A stretch of 64,000 bases of DNA, taken from the NCBI GenBank assembly GCA_963580455.1, contig OY756972.1, positions 759,001 to 823,000 of the forward strand, read 5' to 3'. The notes under the pieces are model-generated. The model did no database searches. It was given only the letters and a program-made list of their open reading frames with translations, and had not been told where the DNA came from. Every line of letters begins with the position of its first letter. Within the stretch, counting starts at the first letter, position 1. The position numbers were made by a program, and so were the translations under genes. The DNA is from Euonymus europaeus. Taxonomy: Eukaryota > Streptophyta > Magnoliopsida > Celastrales > Celastraceae. Below are positions 24,901 to 38,200 of this stretch, piece after piece.

Positions 24901-26116
24901 ACCTAGTTAGCCGCAAAATGTGGTTTCTTTACGTAAACGGTTTTATGAATATCCGTTGACTCCGAGTTCTGAATTCGGTGATTTTTAGCTTGATTTCACA
25001 CTACTTTTCGAGCTCTACAATCCTGGTGTTTCGGATTTTGATTTCAGAACTCGTGGCTAGTAGGTCTCGTTTCACCTAGTTAGGCGCGAAATATGGTCTC
25101 TTTACGTAAACGGTTTTATGAATATCCGTTGACTCCAAGTTCTGAATTCGGTGATTTTTAGCTTGATTTCACACTACTTTTCGAACTCTACAATCCTGGC
25201 ATTTTGGATTTTGATTTCAGAACTCGTGGCTAGTAGGTCTCGTTTCACCTAGTTAGCCGCGAAATGTGGTTTCTTTACGTAAACGGTTTTATGAATATCC
25301 GTTGACACCGACTTCTGAATTCGGTGATTTTTAGCTTGATTTCACACTACTTTTCGAGCTCTATAATCCTGGCATTTCGGATTTTGATTTCAGAAGTCGT
25401 GGCTAGTAGGTCTCGATTAACCTATTTGGCCGCGAAACGTGGTTTCTTTACGTAAACGGTTTTATGAATATCCGTTGACTCCGAGTTCTGAATTCGGTGA
25501 TTTTTAGCATGATTTCACACTACTTTTCGAGCTCTACAATCCTGGTGTTTCGGATTTTAATTTCAGAACTCGTGGCTAGTAGGTCTCGTTTCGCCTAGTT
25601 AGCCGCGAAATGTGCTTTCTTTACGTAAACGGTTTTATGAATATCCGTTGACTCCGGGTTCTGAATTCGGTGATTTTTAGCTTGATTTCACACTACTTTT
25701 CGAGCTCTACAATCCTGGCATTTCGGATTTTGATTTCAGAACTCGTGGCTAGTAGGTCTCGTTTCACCTAGTTAGGTGCGAAATATGGTCTCTTTACGTA
25801 AACGGTTTTATGAATATCCGTTGACTCCGAGTTCTGAATTCGGTGATTTTTAGCTTGATTTCACACTACTTTTCGACCTCTACAATCCTGGCATTGTGAT
25901 TTTGATTTCAGAACTCGTGGCTAGTAGGTCTCGATTCACCTATTTAGCCGCGAAATGTGGTTTCTTTACGTAAACGGTTTTGTGAATATCCGTTGACTCC
26001 GAGTTCTGAATTCGGTGATTTTTTGCTTGATTACACACTACTTTTCGAGCTTTATAATCCTAGCGTTTCGGATTTTGATTTCAGAACTCGTGGCTAGTAG
26101 GTCTCGTTTCACCTAG
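21967..26116 (+). repeat. 12-mer higher-order repeat, two tandem copies (2 x 2,075 bp)
   Basis: Copy 1 is 21,967-24,041 and copy 2 is 24,042-26,116. I saw no difference between them at any of the marks I compared. These are TCCAGGC, GTTCTCAATTC, CTAGTTGGTC, GCAAAATG (22,838 and 24,913), CCAAGTTCTG, GACACCGAC, GGATTTTAATTTC, TTAGGTGCG (23,701 and 25,776 for its GTGCG), CATTGTGATTTT and GAGCTTTATAATCC. Twelve units would be 2,076 bp; the missing base is the CATTGTG deletion, present in both. This looks like the youngest duplication in the window. Before 21,967 and after 26,116 the pattern changes. Confidence 0.93.
24042..24214 (+). repeat. Representative A-type monomer (173 bp)
   Basis: This unit is close to the consensus of the commonest class. 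Landmarks, counted from its first base: TTTACGTAAA, a perfect palindrome, at 22-31; GAATTC at 65-70; GAGCTC at 104-109; and the 11-bp inverted repeat CGAGTTCTGAA (57-67) / TTCAGAACTCG (137-147). The 9-mer TTGATTTCA occurs directly repeated at 84-92 and 132-140. Diagnostic A-type bases are GTTTTATGAATATCC, GATTTTTAGCTTGATTTC and CTACAATCC. This copy ends in CGATTCACCTAT rather than the other common ending, CGTTTCACCTAG. The choice of first base is arbitrary because the array is continuous. Confidence 0.95.
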
Positions 26117-26910
26117 TTAGCCGCGAAATGTGGTTTCTTTACGTAAACGGTTTTATGAATATCCGTTGACTCCGACTTCTGAATTCGGTGATTTTTAGCT
26201 TGATTTCACACTACTTTTCGAGCTCTACAATCTCGGAATTTCGGATTTTGATTTCAGAACTCGTGGCTAGTAGGTCTCGTTTCATCTAGTTAGCCGCGAA
26301 ATGTGGTTTCTTTACGAAAACAGTTTTATGAATATCCGTTGACTCCGAGTTCTGAATTCGGTGATTTTTAGCTTGATTCACACTACTTTTCGAGCTCTAC
26401 AATCCTGGTGTTTCGGATTTTGATTTCAGAACTCGTGGCTAGTAGGTCTCGTTTCACCTAGTTAGGCACGAAATATGGTCTCTTTACGTAAACGGTTTTA
26501 TGAATATCCGTTGACTCCGAGTTCTGAATTCGGTGATTTTTAGCTTGATTTCACACTACTTTTCGAGCTCTACAATCCTGGCATTTTGGATTTTGATTTC
26601 AGAACTCGTGGCTAGTAGGTCTCGATTCACCTATTTAGCCGCGAAATGTGGTTTCTTTACGTAAACGGTTTTGTGAATATCCGTTGACTCCGAGTTCTGA
26701 ATTCGGTGATTTTTTGCTTGATTACACACTACTTTTCGAGCTCTACTATCCTGGCGTTTCGGATTTTGATTTCAGAACTCGTGGCTAGTAGGTCTCGTTT
26801 CACCTAGTTAGCCGCGAAATGTGGTTTCTTTACGTAAACGGTTTTATGAATATCCGTTGACTCCGACTTCTGAATTCGGTGATTTTTAGCTTGATTTCAC
26901 ACTACTTTTC
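25599..26910 (+). repeat. About 1.3-kb block, copy 1 of a pair 2,246 bp apart
   Basis: This block matches 27,845-29,156. Shared marks are AAATGTGCTTTC, TTAGGTGCG (25,772 and 28,018), CATTGTGATTTT, CTCTACAATCTCGG, the 172-bp unit (26,373 and 28,619), TTAGGCACG (26,462 and 28,708) and CTATCCTGGCG. The copies separate where this one reads CTACAATCTTGGG and the other reads CTATAATCCTGGC. The left part overlaps copy 2 of the 12-mer HOR, so this duplication took in sequence already duplicated there. The offset is 13 units less 3 bp. Confidence 0.85.
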
Positions 26911-27672
26911 GAGCTCTACAATCTTGGGTTTTCGGTTTTCGATTTCAGAACTCGTGGCTAGTAGGTCTCGTTTCATCTAGTTAGCCGCGAAATGTGGTTT
27001 CTTTACGTAAACAGTTTTATGAATATCCGTTGACTCCGAGTTCTGAATTCAGTGATTTATAGCTTGATTTCACACTACTTTTCGAGATGTACTATCCTGG
27101 TGTTTCGAATTTTGATTTCAGAACTCGTGGCTAGTAGGTCTCGTTTCACCTAGTTAGCCGCGAAATGTGGTTTCTTTACGTAAATGGTTTTATGAATATC
27201 CGTTGACTCCGAGTTCTGAATTCGGTGATTTTTAGCTTGATTTCACACTACTTTTCGAGCTCTACAATCTCGGAATTTCGGATTTTGATTTTAGAACTCG
27301 TGGCTAGTAGGTCTCGTTTCATCTTGTTAGCCGCGAAATGTGGTTTCTTTACGAAAACAGTTTTATGAATATCCGTTGACTCCGAGTTCTGAATTCGGTG
27401 ATTTTTAGCTTGATTTCACACTACTTTTCGAGCTCTACAATCCTGGTGTTTCGGATTTTGATTTCAGAACTCGTGGCTAGTAGGTCTCGTTTCACCTAGT
27501 TAGGCGCGAAATATTGTTTCTTTACGTAAACGGTTTTATGAATATCCGTTGACTCCGAGTTCTGAATTCGGTGATTTTTAGCTTGATTTCACACTACTTT
27601 TCGAGCTCTACAATCCTGGCATTTCGGATTTTGATTTCAGAACTCGTGGCTAGTAGGTCTCGTTTCACCTAG

Positions 27673-28189
27673 TTAGGTGCGAAATATGGTCTCTTTACGT
27701 AAACGGTTTTATGAATATCCGTTGACTCCGAGTTCTGAATTCGGTGATTTTTAGCTTGATTTCACACTACTTTTCGACCTCTACAATCCTGGCATTGTGA
27801 TTTTGATTTCAGAACTCGTGGCTAGTAGGTCTCGATTCACCTATTTAGCCGCGAAATGTGCTTTCTTTACGTAAACGGTTTTATGAATATCCGTTGACTC
27901 CGGGTTCTGAATTCGGTGATTTTTAGCTTGATTTCACACTACTTTTCGAGCTCTACAATCCTGGCATTTCGGATTTTGATTTCAGAACTCGTGGCTAGTA
28001 GGTCTCGTTTCACCTAGTTAGGTGCGAAATATGGTCTCTTTACGTAAACGGTTTTATGAATATCCGTTGACTCCGAGTTCTGAATTCGGTGATTTTTAGC
28101 TTGATTTCACACTACTTTTCGACCTCTACAATCCTGGCATTGTGATTTTGATTTCAGAACTCGTGGCTAGTAGGTCTCGATTCACCTAT
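27673..28189 (+). repeat. Recombination junction with a doubled TTAGGTGCG monomer
   Basis: The rare TTAGGTGCG/CATTGTG unit (172 bp) occurs at 27,673 and again at 28,018, 345 bp apart, with one GTGCTTTC unit between. Elsewhere (23,697 and 25,772) this rare unit is followed by a B unit after the CGATTCACCTATT ending. Here the first copy is instead followed at 27,845 by the GTGCTTTC unit, which normally comes before it. The simplest reading is an out-of-register join at about 27,845 that brought in the 25,599-type block a second time. Confidence 0.78.
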
Positions 28190-31100
28190 TTAGCCGCGAA
28201 ATGTGGTTTCTTTACGTAAACGGTTTTGTGAATATCCGTTGACTCCGAGTTCTGAATTCGGTGATTTTTTGCTTGATTACACACTACTTTTCGAGCTCTA
28301 TAATCCTAGCGTTTCGGATTTTGATTTCAGAACTCGTGGCTAGTAGGTCTCGTTTCACCTAGTTAGCCGCGAAATGTGGTTTCTTTACGTAAACGGTTTT
28401 ATGAATATCCGTTGACTCCGACTTCTGAATTCGGTGATTTTTAGCTTGATTTCACACTACTTTTCGAGCTCTACAATCTCGGAATTTCGGATTTTGATTT
28501 CAGAACTCGTGGCTAGTAGGTCTCGTTTCATCTAGTTAGCCGCGAAATGTGGTTTCTTTACGAAAACAGTTTTATGAATATCCGTTGACTCCGAGTTCTG
28601 AATTCGGTGATTTTTAGCTTGATTCACACTACTTTTCGAGCTCTACAATCCTGGTGTTTCGGATTTTGATTTCAGAACTCGTGGCTAGTAGGTCTCGTTT
28701 CACCTAGTTAGGCACGAAATATGGTCTCTTTACGTAAACGGTTTTATGAATATCCGTTGACTCCGAGTTCTGAATTCGGTGATTTTTAGCTTGATTTCAC
28801 ACTACTTTTCGAGCTCTACAATCCTGGCATTTTGGATTTTGATTTCAGAACTCGTGGCTAGTAGGTCTCGATTCACCTATTTAGCCGCGAAATGTGGTTT
28901 CTTTACGTAAACGGTTTTGTGAATATCCGTTGACTCCGAGTTCTGAATTCGGTGATTTTTTGCTTGATTACACACTACTTTTCGAGCTCTACTATCCTGG
29001 CGTTTCGGATTTTGATTTCAGAACTCGTGGCTAGTAGGTCTCGTTTCACCTAGTTAGCCGCGAAATGTGGTTTCTTTACGTAAACGGTTTTATGAATATC
29101 CGTTGACTCCGACTTCTGAATTCGGTGATTTTTAGCTTGATTTCACACTACTTTTCGAGCTCTATAATCCTGGCATTTCGGATTTTGATTTCAGAACTCG
29201 TGGCTAGTTGGTCTCGTTTCACCTAGTTAGCCGCGAAATGTGGTTTCTTTACGTAAACGGTTTTATGAATATCCTTTGACTCCGAGTTCTGAATTCGGTG
29301 ATTTTTAGCTTGATTTCACACTACCTTTCGAGCTCTACAATCTTGGGTTTTCGGTTTTCGATTTCAGAACTCGTGGCTAGTAGGTCTCGTTTCATCTAGT
29401 TAGCCGCGAAATGTGGTTTCTTTACGAAAACAGTTTTATGAATATCCGTTGACTCCGAGTTCTGAATTCGGTGATTTTTAGCTTGATTTCACACTACTTT
29501 TCGAGCTCTACAATCCTGGTGTTTCGGATTTTGATTTCAGAACTCGTGGCTAGTAGGTTTCGTTTCCCCTAGTTAGCCGCAAAATGTGGTTTCTTTACGT
29601 AAACGGTTTTATGAATATCCGTTGACTCCGAGTTCTGAATTCGGTGATTTTTAGCTTGATTTCACACTACTTTTCGAGCTCTACAATCCTGGTGTTTCGG
29701 ATTTTGATTTCAGAACTCGTGGCTAGTAGGTCTCGTTTCACCTAGTTAGGCGCGAAATATGGTCTCTTTACGTAAACGGTTTTATGAATATCCGTTGACT
29801 CCGAGTTCTGAATTCGGTGATTTTTAGCTTGATTTCACACTACTTTTCGAACTCTACAATCCTGGCATTTTGGATTTTTATTTCAGAACTCGTGGCTAGT
29901 AGGTCTCGTTTCACCTAGTCAGCCGCGAAATGTGGTTTCTTTACGTAAACGGTTTTATGAATATCCGTTGACTCCGACTTCTGAATTCGGTGATTTTTAG
30001 CTTGATTTCATACTACTTTTCGAGCTCTATAATCCTGGCATTTCGGATTTTGATTTCAGAAGTCGTGGCTAGTAGGTCTCGATTAACCTATTTGGCCGCG
30101 AAACGTGGTTTCTTTACGTAAACGGTTTTATGAATATCCGTTGACTCCGAGTTCTGAATTCGGTGATTTTTAGCATGATTTCACACTACTTTTCGAGCTC
30201 TACAATCCTGGTGTTTCGGATTTTGATTTCAGAACTCGTGGCTAGTTGGTCTCGTTTCGCCTAGTTAGCCGCGAAATGTGGTTTCTTTACGTAAACGGTT
30301 TTATGAATATCCGTTGACTCCGGGTTCTGAATTCGGTGATTTTTAGCTTGATTTCACACTACTTTTCGAGCTCTACAATCCTGGCATTTCGGATTTTGAT
30401 TTCAGAACTCGTGGCTAGTAGGTCTCGATTCACCTATTTAGCCGCGAAATGTGGTTTCTTTACGTAAACGGTTTTATGAATATCCGTTGACTCCGAGTTC
30501 TGAATTCGGTGATTTTTAGCTTGATTTCACACTACTTTTCGAGCTCTACAATCCAGGCATTTCGGATTTTGATTTCAGAACTCGTGGCTAGTAGGTCTCG
30601 ATTCACCTATTTAGCCGCGAAATGTGGTTTCTTTACGTAAACGGTTTTGTGAATATCCGTTGACTCCGAGTTCTCAATTCGGTGATTTTTTGCTTGATTA
30701 CACACTACTTTTCGAGCTCTACTATCCTAGCGTTTCGGATTTTGATTTCAGAACTCGTGGCTAGTAGGTCTCGTTTGACCGAGTTAGCCGCGAAATGTGG
30801 TTTCTTTACGTAAACGGTTTTATGAATATCCGTTGACTCCGAGTTCTGAATTCGGTGATTTTTAGCTTGATTTCACACTACTTTTCGAGCTCTACAATCT
30901 TGGGTTTTCGGTTTTCGATTTCAAAACTCGTGGCTAGTAGGTCTCGTTTCATCTAGTTAGCCGCGAAATGTGGTTTCTTTACGTAAACAGTTTTATGAAT
31001 ATCCGTTGACTCCGAGTTCTGAATTCAGTGATTTATAGCTTGATTTCACACTACTTTTCGAGATGTACAATCCTGGTGTTTCGAATTTTGAATTCAGAAC

Positions 31101-33330
31101 TCGTGGCTAGTAGGTCTCGTTTCACCTAGTTAGCCGCGAAATGTGGTTTCTTTACGTAAACGGTTTTATGAATATCCGTTGACTCCGAGTTCTGAATTCG
31201 GTGATTTTTAGCTTGATTTCACACTACTTTTCGAGCTCTACAATCTCGGAATTTCGGATTTTGATTTCAGAACTCGTGGCTAGTAGGTCTCGTTTCATCT
31301 AGTTAGCCGCGAAATGTGGTTTCTTTACGAAAACAGTTTTATGAATATCCGTTTACTCCGAGTTCTGAATTCGGTGATTTTTAGCTTGATTCACACTACT
31401 TTTCGAGCTCTACAATCCTGGTGTTTCGGATTTTGATTTCAGAACTCGTGGCTAGTAGGTCTCGTTTCACCTAGTTAGGCGCGAAATATGGTCTCTTTAC
31501 GTAAACGGTTTTATGAATATCCGTTGACTCCGAGTTCTGAATTCGGTGATTTTTAGCTTGATTTCACACTACTTTTCGAGCTCTACAATCCTGGCATTTT
31601 GGATTTTGATTTCAGAACTCGTGGCTAGTAGGTCTCGATTCACCTATTTAGCCGCGAAATGTGGTTTCTTTACGTAAACGGTTTTGTGAATATCCGTTGA
31701 CTCCGAGTTCTGAATTCGGTGATTTTTTGCTTGATTACACAGTACTTTTCGAGCTCTACTATCCTAGCGTTTCGGATTTTGATTTCAGAACTCGTGGCTA
31801 GTAGGTCTCGTTTCACCTAGTTAGCCGCGAAATGTGGTTTCTTTACGTAAACGGTTTTATGAATATCCGTTGACTCCGACTTCTGAATTCAGTGATTTTT
31901 AGCTTGATTTCACACTACTTTTCGAGCTCTATAATCCTGGAATTTCGGATTTTGATTTCAGAACTCGTGGCTAGTTGGTCTCGTTTCACCTAGTTAGCCG
32001 CGAAATATGGTCTCTTTACGTAAACGGTTTTATGAATATCCGTTGACTCCGAGTTCTGAATTCGGTGATTTTTAGCTTGATTTCACACTACCTTTCGAGC
32101 TCTACAATCTTGGGTTTTCGGTTTTCGATTTCAGAACTCGTGGCTAGTAGGTCTCGTTTCATCTAGTTAGCCGCGAAATGTGGTTTCTTTACGAAAACAG
32201 TTTTATGAATATCCGTTGACTCCGAGTTCTGAATTCGGTGATTTTTAGCTTGATTTCACACTACTTTTCGAGCTATACAATCCTGGTGTTTCGGATTTTG
32301 ATTTCAGAACTCGTGGCTAGTATGTTTCGTTTCACCTAGTTAGCCGCAAAATGTGGTTTCTTTACGTAAACGGTTTTATGAATATCCGTTGACTACGAGT
32401 TCTGAATTCGGTGATTTTTAGCTTGATTTCACACTACTTTTCGAGCTCTACAATCCTGGTGTTTCGGATTTTGATTTCAGAACTCGTGGCTAGTAGGTCT
32501 CATTTCACCTAGTTAGGCGCGAAATATGGTCTCTTTACGTAAACGGTTTTATGAATATCCGTTGACTCCGAGTTCTGAATTCGGTGATTTTTAGCTTGAT
32601 TTCACACTACTTTTCGAACTCTACAATCCTGGCATTTTGGATTTTGATTTCAGAACTCGTGGCTAGTAGGTCTCGTTTCACCTAGTCAGCCGCGAAATGT
32701 GGTTTCTTTACGTAAACGGTTTTATGAATATCCGTTGACTCCGACTTCTGAATTCGGTGATTTTTAGCTTGATTTCACACTACTTTTCGAGCTCTATAAT
32801 CCTGGCATTTCGGATTTTGATTTCAGAAGTCGTGGCTAGTAGGTCTCGATTAACCTATTTGGCCGCGAAACGTGGTTTCTTTACGTAAACGGTTTTATGA
32901 ATATCCGTTGACTCCGAGTTCTGAATTCGGTGATTTTTAGCATGATTTCACACTACTTTTCGAGCTCTACAATCCTGGTGTTTCGGATTTTGATTTCAGA
33001 ACTCGTGGCTAGTTGGTCTCGTTTCGCCTAGTTAGCCGCGAAATGTGGTTTCTTTACGTAAACGGTTTTATGAATATCCGTTGACTCCGGGTTCTGAATT
33101 CGGTGATTTTTAGCTTGATTTCACACTACTTTTCGAGCTCTACAATCCTGGCATTTCGGATTTTGATTTCAGAACTCGTGGCTAGTAGGTCTCGATTCAC
33201 CTATTTAGCCGCGAAATGTGGTTTCTTTACGTAAACGGTTTTATGAATATCCGTTGACTCCGAGTTCTGAATTCGGTGATTTATAGCATGATTTCACACT
33301 ACTTTTCGAGATGTACAATCCTGGTGTTTC

Positions 33331-34255
33331 GAATTTTGATTTCAGAACTCGTGGCTAGTAGGTCTCGTTTCACCTAGTTAGCCGCGAAATATGGTTTCTT
33401 TACGTAAACGGTTTTATGAATATCCGTTGACTTCGAGTTCTGAATTCGGTGATTTTTAGCTTGATTTCACACTACTTTTCGAGCTCTACAATCCTGGCAT
33501 TTCAGATTTTGATTTCAGAAGTCGTGGCTAGTAGGTCTCGATTAACCTATTTAGCCGCGAAACGTGGTTTCTTTACGTAAACAGTTTTATGAATATCCGT
33601 TGACTCTGAGTTCTGAATTCGGTGATTTTTAGCATGATTTCACACTACTTTTCGAGCTCTACAATCCTGGTGTTTCGGATTTTGATTTCAGAACTCGTGG
33701 CTAGTAGGTCTCGTTTCGCCTAGTTAGCCGCGAAATGTGGTTTCTTTACGTAAACGGTTTTATGAATATCCGTTGACTCCGGGTTCTGAATTCGGTGATT
33801 TTTAGCTTGATTTCACACTACTTTTCGAGCTCTACAATCCTGGCATTTCGGATTTTGATTTCAGAACTCGTGGCTAGTATGTCTCGATTCACCTATTTAG
33901 CCGCGAAATGTGGTTTCTTTACGTAAACGGTTTTATGAATATCCGTTGACTCCGAGTTCTGAATTCGGTGATTTTTAGCTTGATTTCACACTACTTTTCG
34001 AGCTCTACAATCCAGGCATTTCGGATTTTGATTTCAGAACTCGTGGCTAGTAGGTCTCGATTCACCTATTTAGCCGCGAAATGTGGTTTCTTTACGTAAA
34101 CGGTTTTGTGAATATCCGTTGACTCCGAGTTCTGAATTCGGTGATTTTTTGCTTGATTACACACTACTTTTCGAGCTCTACTATCCTAGCGTTTCGGATT
34201 TTGATTTCAGAACTCGTGGCTAGTAGGTCTCGTTTCACCTAGTTAGCCGCGAAAT
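33331..34255 (+). repeat. About 0.92-kb block present in four copies (33-40.5 kb)
   Basis: This run holds, in order, a CGAATTTTG end, a unit with AAATATGGTTTC and GACTTCGAG, a unit with GAAACGTGG and GACTCTGAG, a GACTCCGGG unit ending CTAGTATGTCTCG, an A unit with TCCAGGC, and a B unit. It recurs at about 35,407-36,330, 36,618-37,540 and 39,559-40,480. The GACTTCG marks lie at 33,429, 35,505, 36,716 and 39,657, spaced 2,076, 1,211 and 2,941 bp, exactly 12, 7 and 17 units. The flanks differ between copies, so the block was moved or copied several times with different ends. Confidence 0.85.
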
Positions 34256-36359
34256 GTGGTTTCTTTACGTAAACGGTTTTATGAATATCCGTTGACTCCG
34301 ACTTCTGAATTCAGTGATTTTTAGCTTGATTTCACACTACTTTTCGAGCTCTATAATCCTGGAATTTCGGATTTTGATTTCAGAACTCGTGGCTAGTTGG
34401 TCTCGTTTCACCTAGTTAGCCGCGAAATATGGTCTCTTTACGTAAACAGTTTTATGAGTATCCGTTGACTCCGAGTTCTGAATTCGGTGATTTTTAGCTT
34501 GATTTCACACTACCTTTCGAGCTCTACAATCTTGGGTTTTCGGTTTTCGATTTCAGAACTCGTGGCTAGTAGGTCTCGTTTCATCTAGTTAGCCGCGAAA
34601 TGTGGTTTCTTTACGAAAACAGTTTTATGAATATCCGTTGACTCCGAGTTCTGAATTCGGTGATTTTTAGCTTGATTTCACACTACTTTTCGAGCTATAC
34701 AATCCTGGTGTTTCGGATTTTGATTTCAGAACTCGTGGCTAGTAGGTTTCGTTTCACCTAGTTAGCCGCAAAATGTGGTTTCTTTACGTAAACGGTTTTA
34801 TGAATATCCGTTGACTACGAGTTCTGAATTCGGTGATTTTTAGCTTGATTTCACACTACTTTTCGAGCTCTACAATCCTGGTGTTTCGGATTTTGATTTC
34901 AGAACTCGTGGCTAGTAGGTCTCATTTCACCTAGTTAGGCGCGAAATATGGTCTCTTTACGTAAACGGTTTTATGAATATCCGTTGACTCCGAGTTCTGA
35001 ATTCGGTGATTTTTAGCTTGATTTCACACTACTTTTCGAACTCTACAATCCTGGCATTTTGGATTTTGATTTCAGAACTCGTGGCTAGTAGGTCTCGTTT
35101 CACCTAGTCAGCCGCGAAATGTGGTTTCTTTACGTAAACGGTTTTATGAATATCCGTTGACTCCGACTTCTGAATTCGGTGATTTTTAGCTTGATTTCAC
35201 ACTACTTTTCGAGCTCTATAATCCTGGCATTTCGGATTTTGATTTCAGAAGTCGTGGCTAGTAGGTCTCGATTAACCTATTTGGCCGCGAAACGTGGTTT
35301 CTTTACGTAAACGGTTTTATGAATATCCGTTGACTCCGAGTTCTGAATTCGGTGATTTTTAGCATGATTTCACACTACTTTTCGAGCTCTACAATCCTGG
35401 TGTTTCGAATTTTGATTTCAGAACTCGTGGCTAGTAGGTCTCGTTTCACCTAGTTAGCCGCGAAATATGGTTTCTTTACGTAAACGGTTTTATGAATATC
35501 CGTTGACTTCGAGTTCTGAATTCGGTGATTTTTAGCTTGATTTCACACTACTTTTCGAGCTCTACAATCCTGGCATTTCAGATTTTGATTTCAGAAGTCG
35601 TGGCTAGTAGGTCTCGATTAACCTATTTAGCCGCGAAACGTGGTTTCTTTACGTAAACAGTTTTATGAATATCCGTTGACTCTGAGTTCTGAATTCGGTG
35701 ATTTTTAGCATGATTTCACACTACTTTTCGAGCTCTACAATCCTGGTGTTTCGGATTTTGATTTCAGAACTCGTGGCTAGTAGGTCTCGTTTCGCCTAGT
35801 TAGCCGCGAAATGTGGTTTCTTTACGTAAACGGTTTTATGAATATCCGTTGACTCCGGGTTCTGAATTCGGTGATTTTTAGCTTGATTTCACACTACTTT
35901 TCGAGCTCTACAATCCTGGCATTTCGGATTTTGATTTCAGAACTCGTGGCTAGTATGTCTCGATTCACCTATTTAGCCGCGAAATGTGGTTTCTTTACGT
36001 AAACGGTTTTATGAATATCCGTTGACTCCGAGTTCTGAATTCGGTGATTTTTAGCTTGATTTCACACTACTTTTCGAGCTCTACAATCCAGGCATTTCGG
36101 ATTTTGATTTCAGAACTCGTGGCTAGTAGGTCTCGATTCACCTATTTAGCCGCGAAATGTGGTTTCTTTACGTAAACGGTTTTGTGAATATCCGTTGACT
36201 CCGAGTTCTGAATTCGGTGATTTTTTGCTTGATTACACACTACTTTTCGAGCTCTACTATCCTAGCGTTTCGGATTTTGATTTCAGAACTCGTGGCTAGT
36301 AGGTCTCGTTTCACCTAGTTAGCCGCGAAATGTGGTTTCTTTACGTAAACGGTTTTATG

Positions 36360-38200
36360 AATATCCGTTGACTCCGAGTTCTGAATTCGGTGATTTTTAG
36401 CTTGATTTCACACTACTTTTCGAGCTCTACAATCCTGGCATTTCGGATTTTGATTTCAGAACTCGTGGCTAGTAGGTCTCGATTCACCTATTTAGCCGCG
36501 AAATGTGGTTTCTTTACGTAAACGGTTTTATGAATATCCGTTGACTCCGAGTTCTGAATTCGGTGATTTATAGCTTGATTTCACACTACTTTTCGAGATG
36601 TACAATCCTGGTGTTTCGAATTTTGATTTCAGAACTCGTGGCTAGTAGGTCTCGTTTCACCTAGTTAGCCGCGAAATATGGTTTCTTTACGTAAACGGTT
36701 TTATGAATATCCGTTGACTTCGAGTTCTGAATTCGGTGATTTTTAGCTTGATTTCACACTACTTTTCGAGCTCTACAATCCTGGCATTTCAGATTTTGAT
36801 TTCAGAAGTCGTGGCTAGTAGGTCTCGATTAACCTATTTAGCCGCGAAACGTGGTTTCTTTACGTAAACAGTTTTATGAATATCCGTTGACTCTGAGTTC
36901 TGAATTCGGTGATTTTTAGCATGATTTCACACTACTTTTCGAGCTCTACAATCCTGGTGTTTCGGATTTTGATTTCAGAACTCGTGGCTAGTAGGTCTCG
37001 TTTCGCCTAGTTAGCCGCGAAATGTGGTTTCTTTACGTAAACGGTTTTATGAATATCCGTTGACTCCGGGTTCTGAATTCGGTGATTTTTAGCTTGATTT
37101 CACACTACGTTTCGAGCTCTACAATCCTGGCATTTCGGATTTTGATTTCAGAACTCGTGGCTAGTATGTCTCGATTCACCTATTTAGCCGCGAAATGTGG
37201 TTTCTTTACGTAAACGGTTTTATGAATATCCGTTGACTCCGAGTTCTGAATTCGGTGATTTTTAGCTTGATTTCACACTACTTTTCGAGCTCTACAATCC
37301 AGGCATTTCGGATTTTGATTTCAGAACTCGTGGCTAGTAGGTCTCGATTCACCTATTTAGCCGCGAAATGTGGTTTCTTTACGTAAACGGTTTTGTGAAT
37401 ATCCGTTGACTCCGAGTTCTGAATTCGGTGATTTTTTGCTTGATTACACACTACTTTTCGAGCTCTACTATCCTAGCGTTTCGGATTTTGATTTCAGAAC
37501 TCGTGGCTAGTAGGTCTCGTTTCACCTAGTTAGCCGCGAAATGTGGTTTCTTTACGTAAACGGTTTTATGAATATCCGTTGACTCCGAGTTCTGAATTCG
37601 GTGATTTTTAGCTTGATTTCACACTACTTTTCGAGCTCTACAATCTTGGGTTTTCGGTTTTCGATTTCAGAACTCGTGGCTAGTAGGTCTCGTTTCATCT
37701 AGTTAGCCGCGAAATGTGGTTTCTTTACGTAAACAGTTTTATGAATATCCGTTGACTCCGAGTTCTGAATTCAGTGATTTATAGCTTGATTTCACACTAC
37801 TTTTCGAGATGTACTATCCTGGTGTTTCGAATTTTGATTTCAGAACTCGTGGCTAGTAGGTCTCGTTTCACCTAGTTAGCCGCGAAATGTGGTTTCTTTA
37901 CGTAAATGGTTTTATGAATATCCGTTGACTCCGAGTTCTGAATTCGGTGATTTTTAGCTTGATTTCACACTACTTTTCGAGCTCTACAATCTCGGAATTT
38001 CGGATTTTGATTTTAGAACTCGTGGCTAGTAGGTCTCGTTTCATCTTGTTAGCCGCGAAATGTGGTTTCTTTACGAAAACAGTTTTATGAATATCCGTTG
38101 ACTCCGAGTTCTGAATTCGGTGATTTTTAGCTTGATTTCACACTACTTTTCGAGCTCTACAATCCTGGTGTTTCGGATTTTGATTTCAGAACTCGTGGCT
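36360..38200 (+). repeat. About 1.84-kb block, copy 1 of a pair 2,941 bp apart
   Basis: This block matches about 39,301-41,141 at 17 units' spacing. Marks shared beyond the 0.92-kb core are GATGTACTATCC, AAATGGTTTT, GATTTTAGAACTC and CATCTTGTTAGCC. The right half (37,630-38,200) also matches 26,923-27,510, about 13.66 kb to the left (CTTGGG marks at 26,923 and 40,586, 79 units less 4 bp). That includes the rare GCGCGAAATATTG mark seen at about 27,510 and 41,175. The copies part at 38,201 (CTAGTTGG here, CTAGTAGG in the other). Confidence 0.82.
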
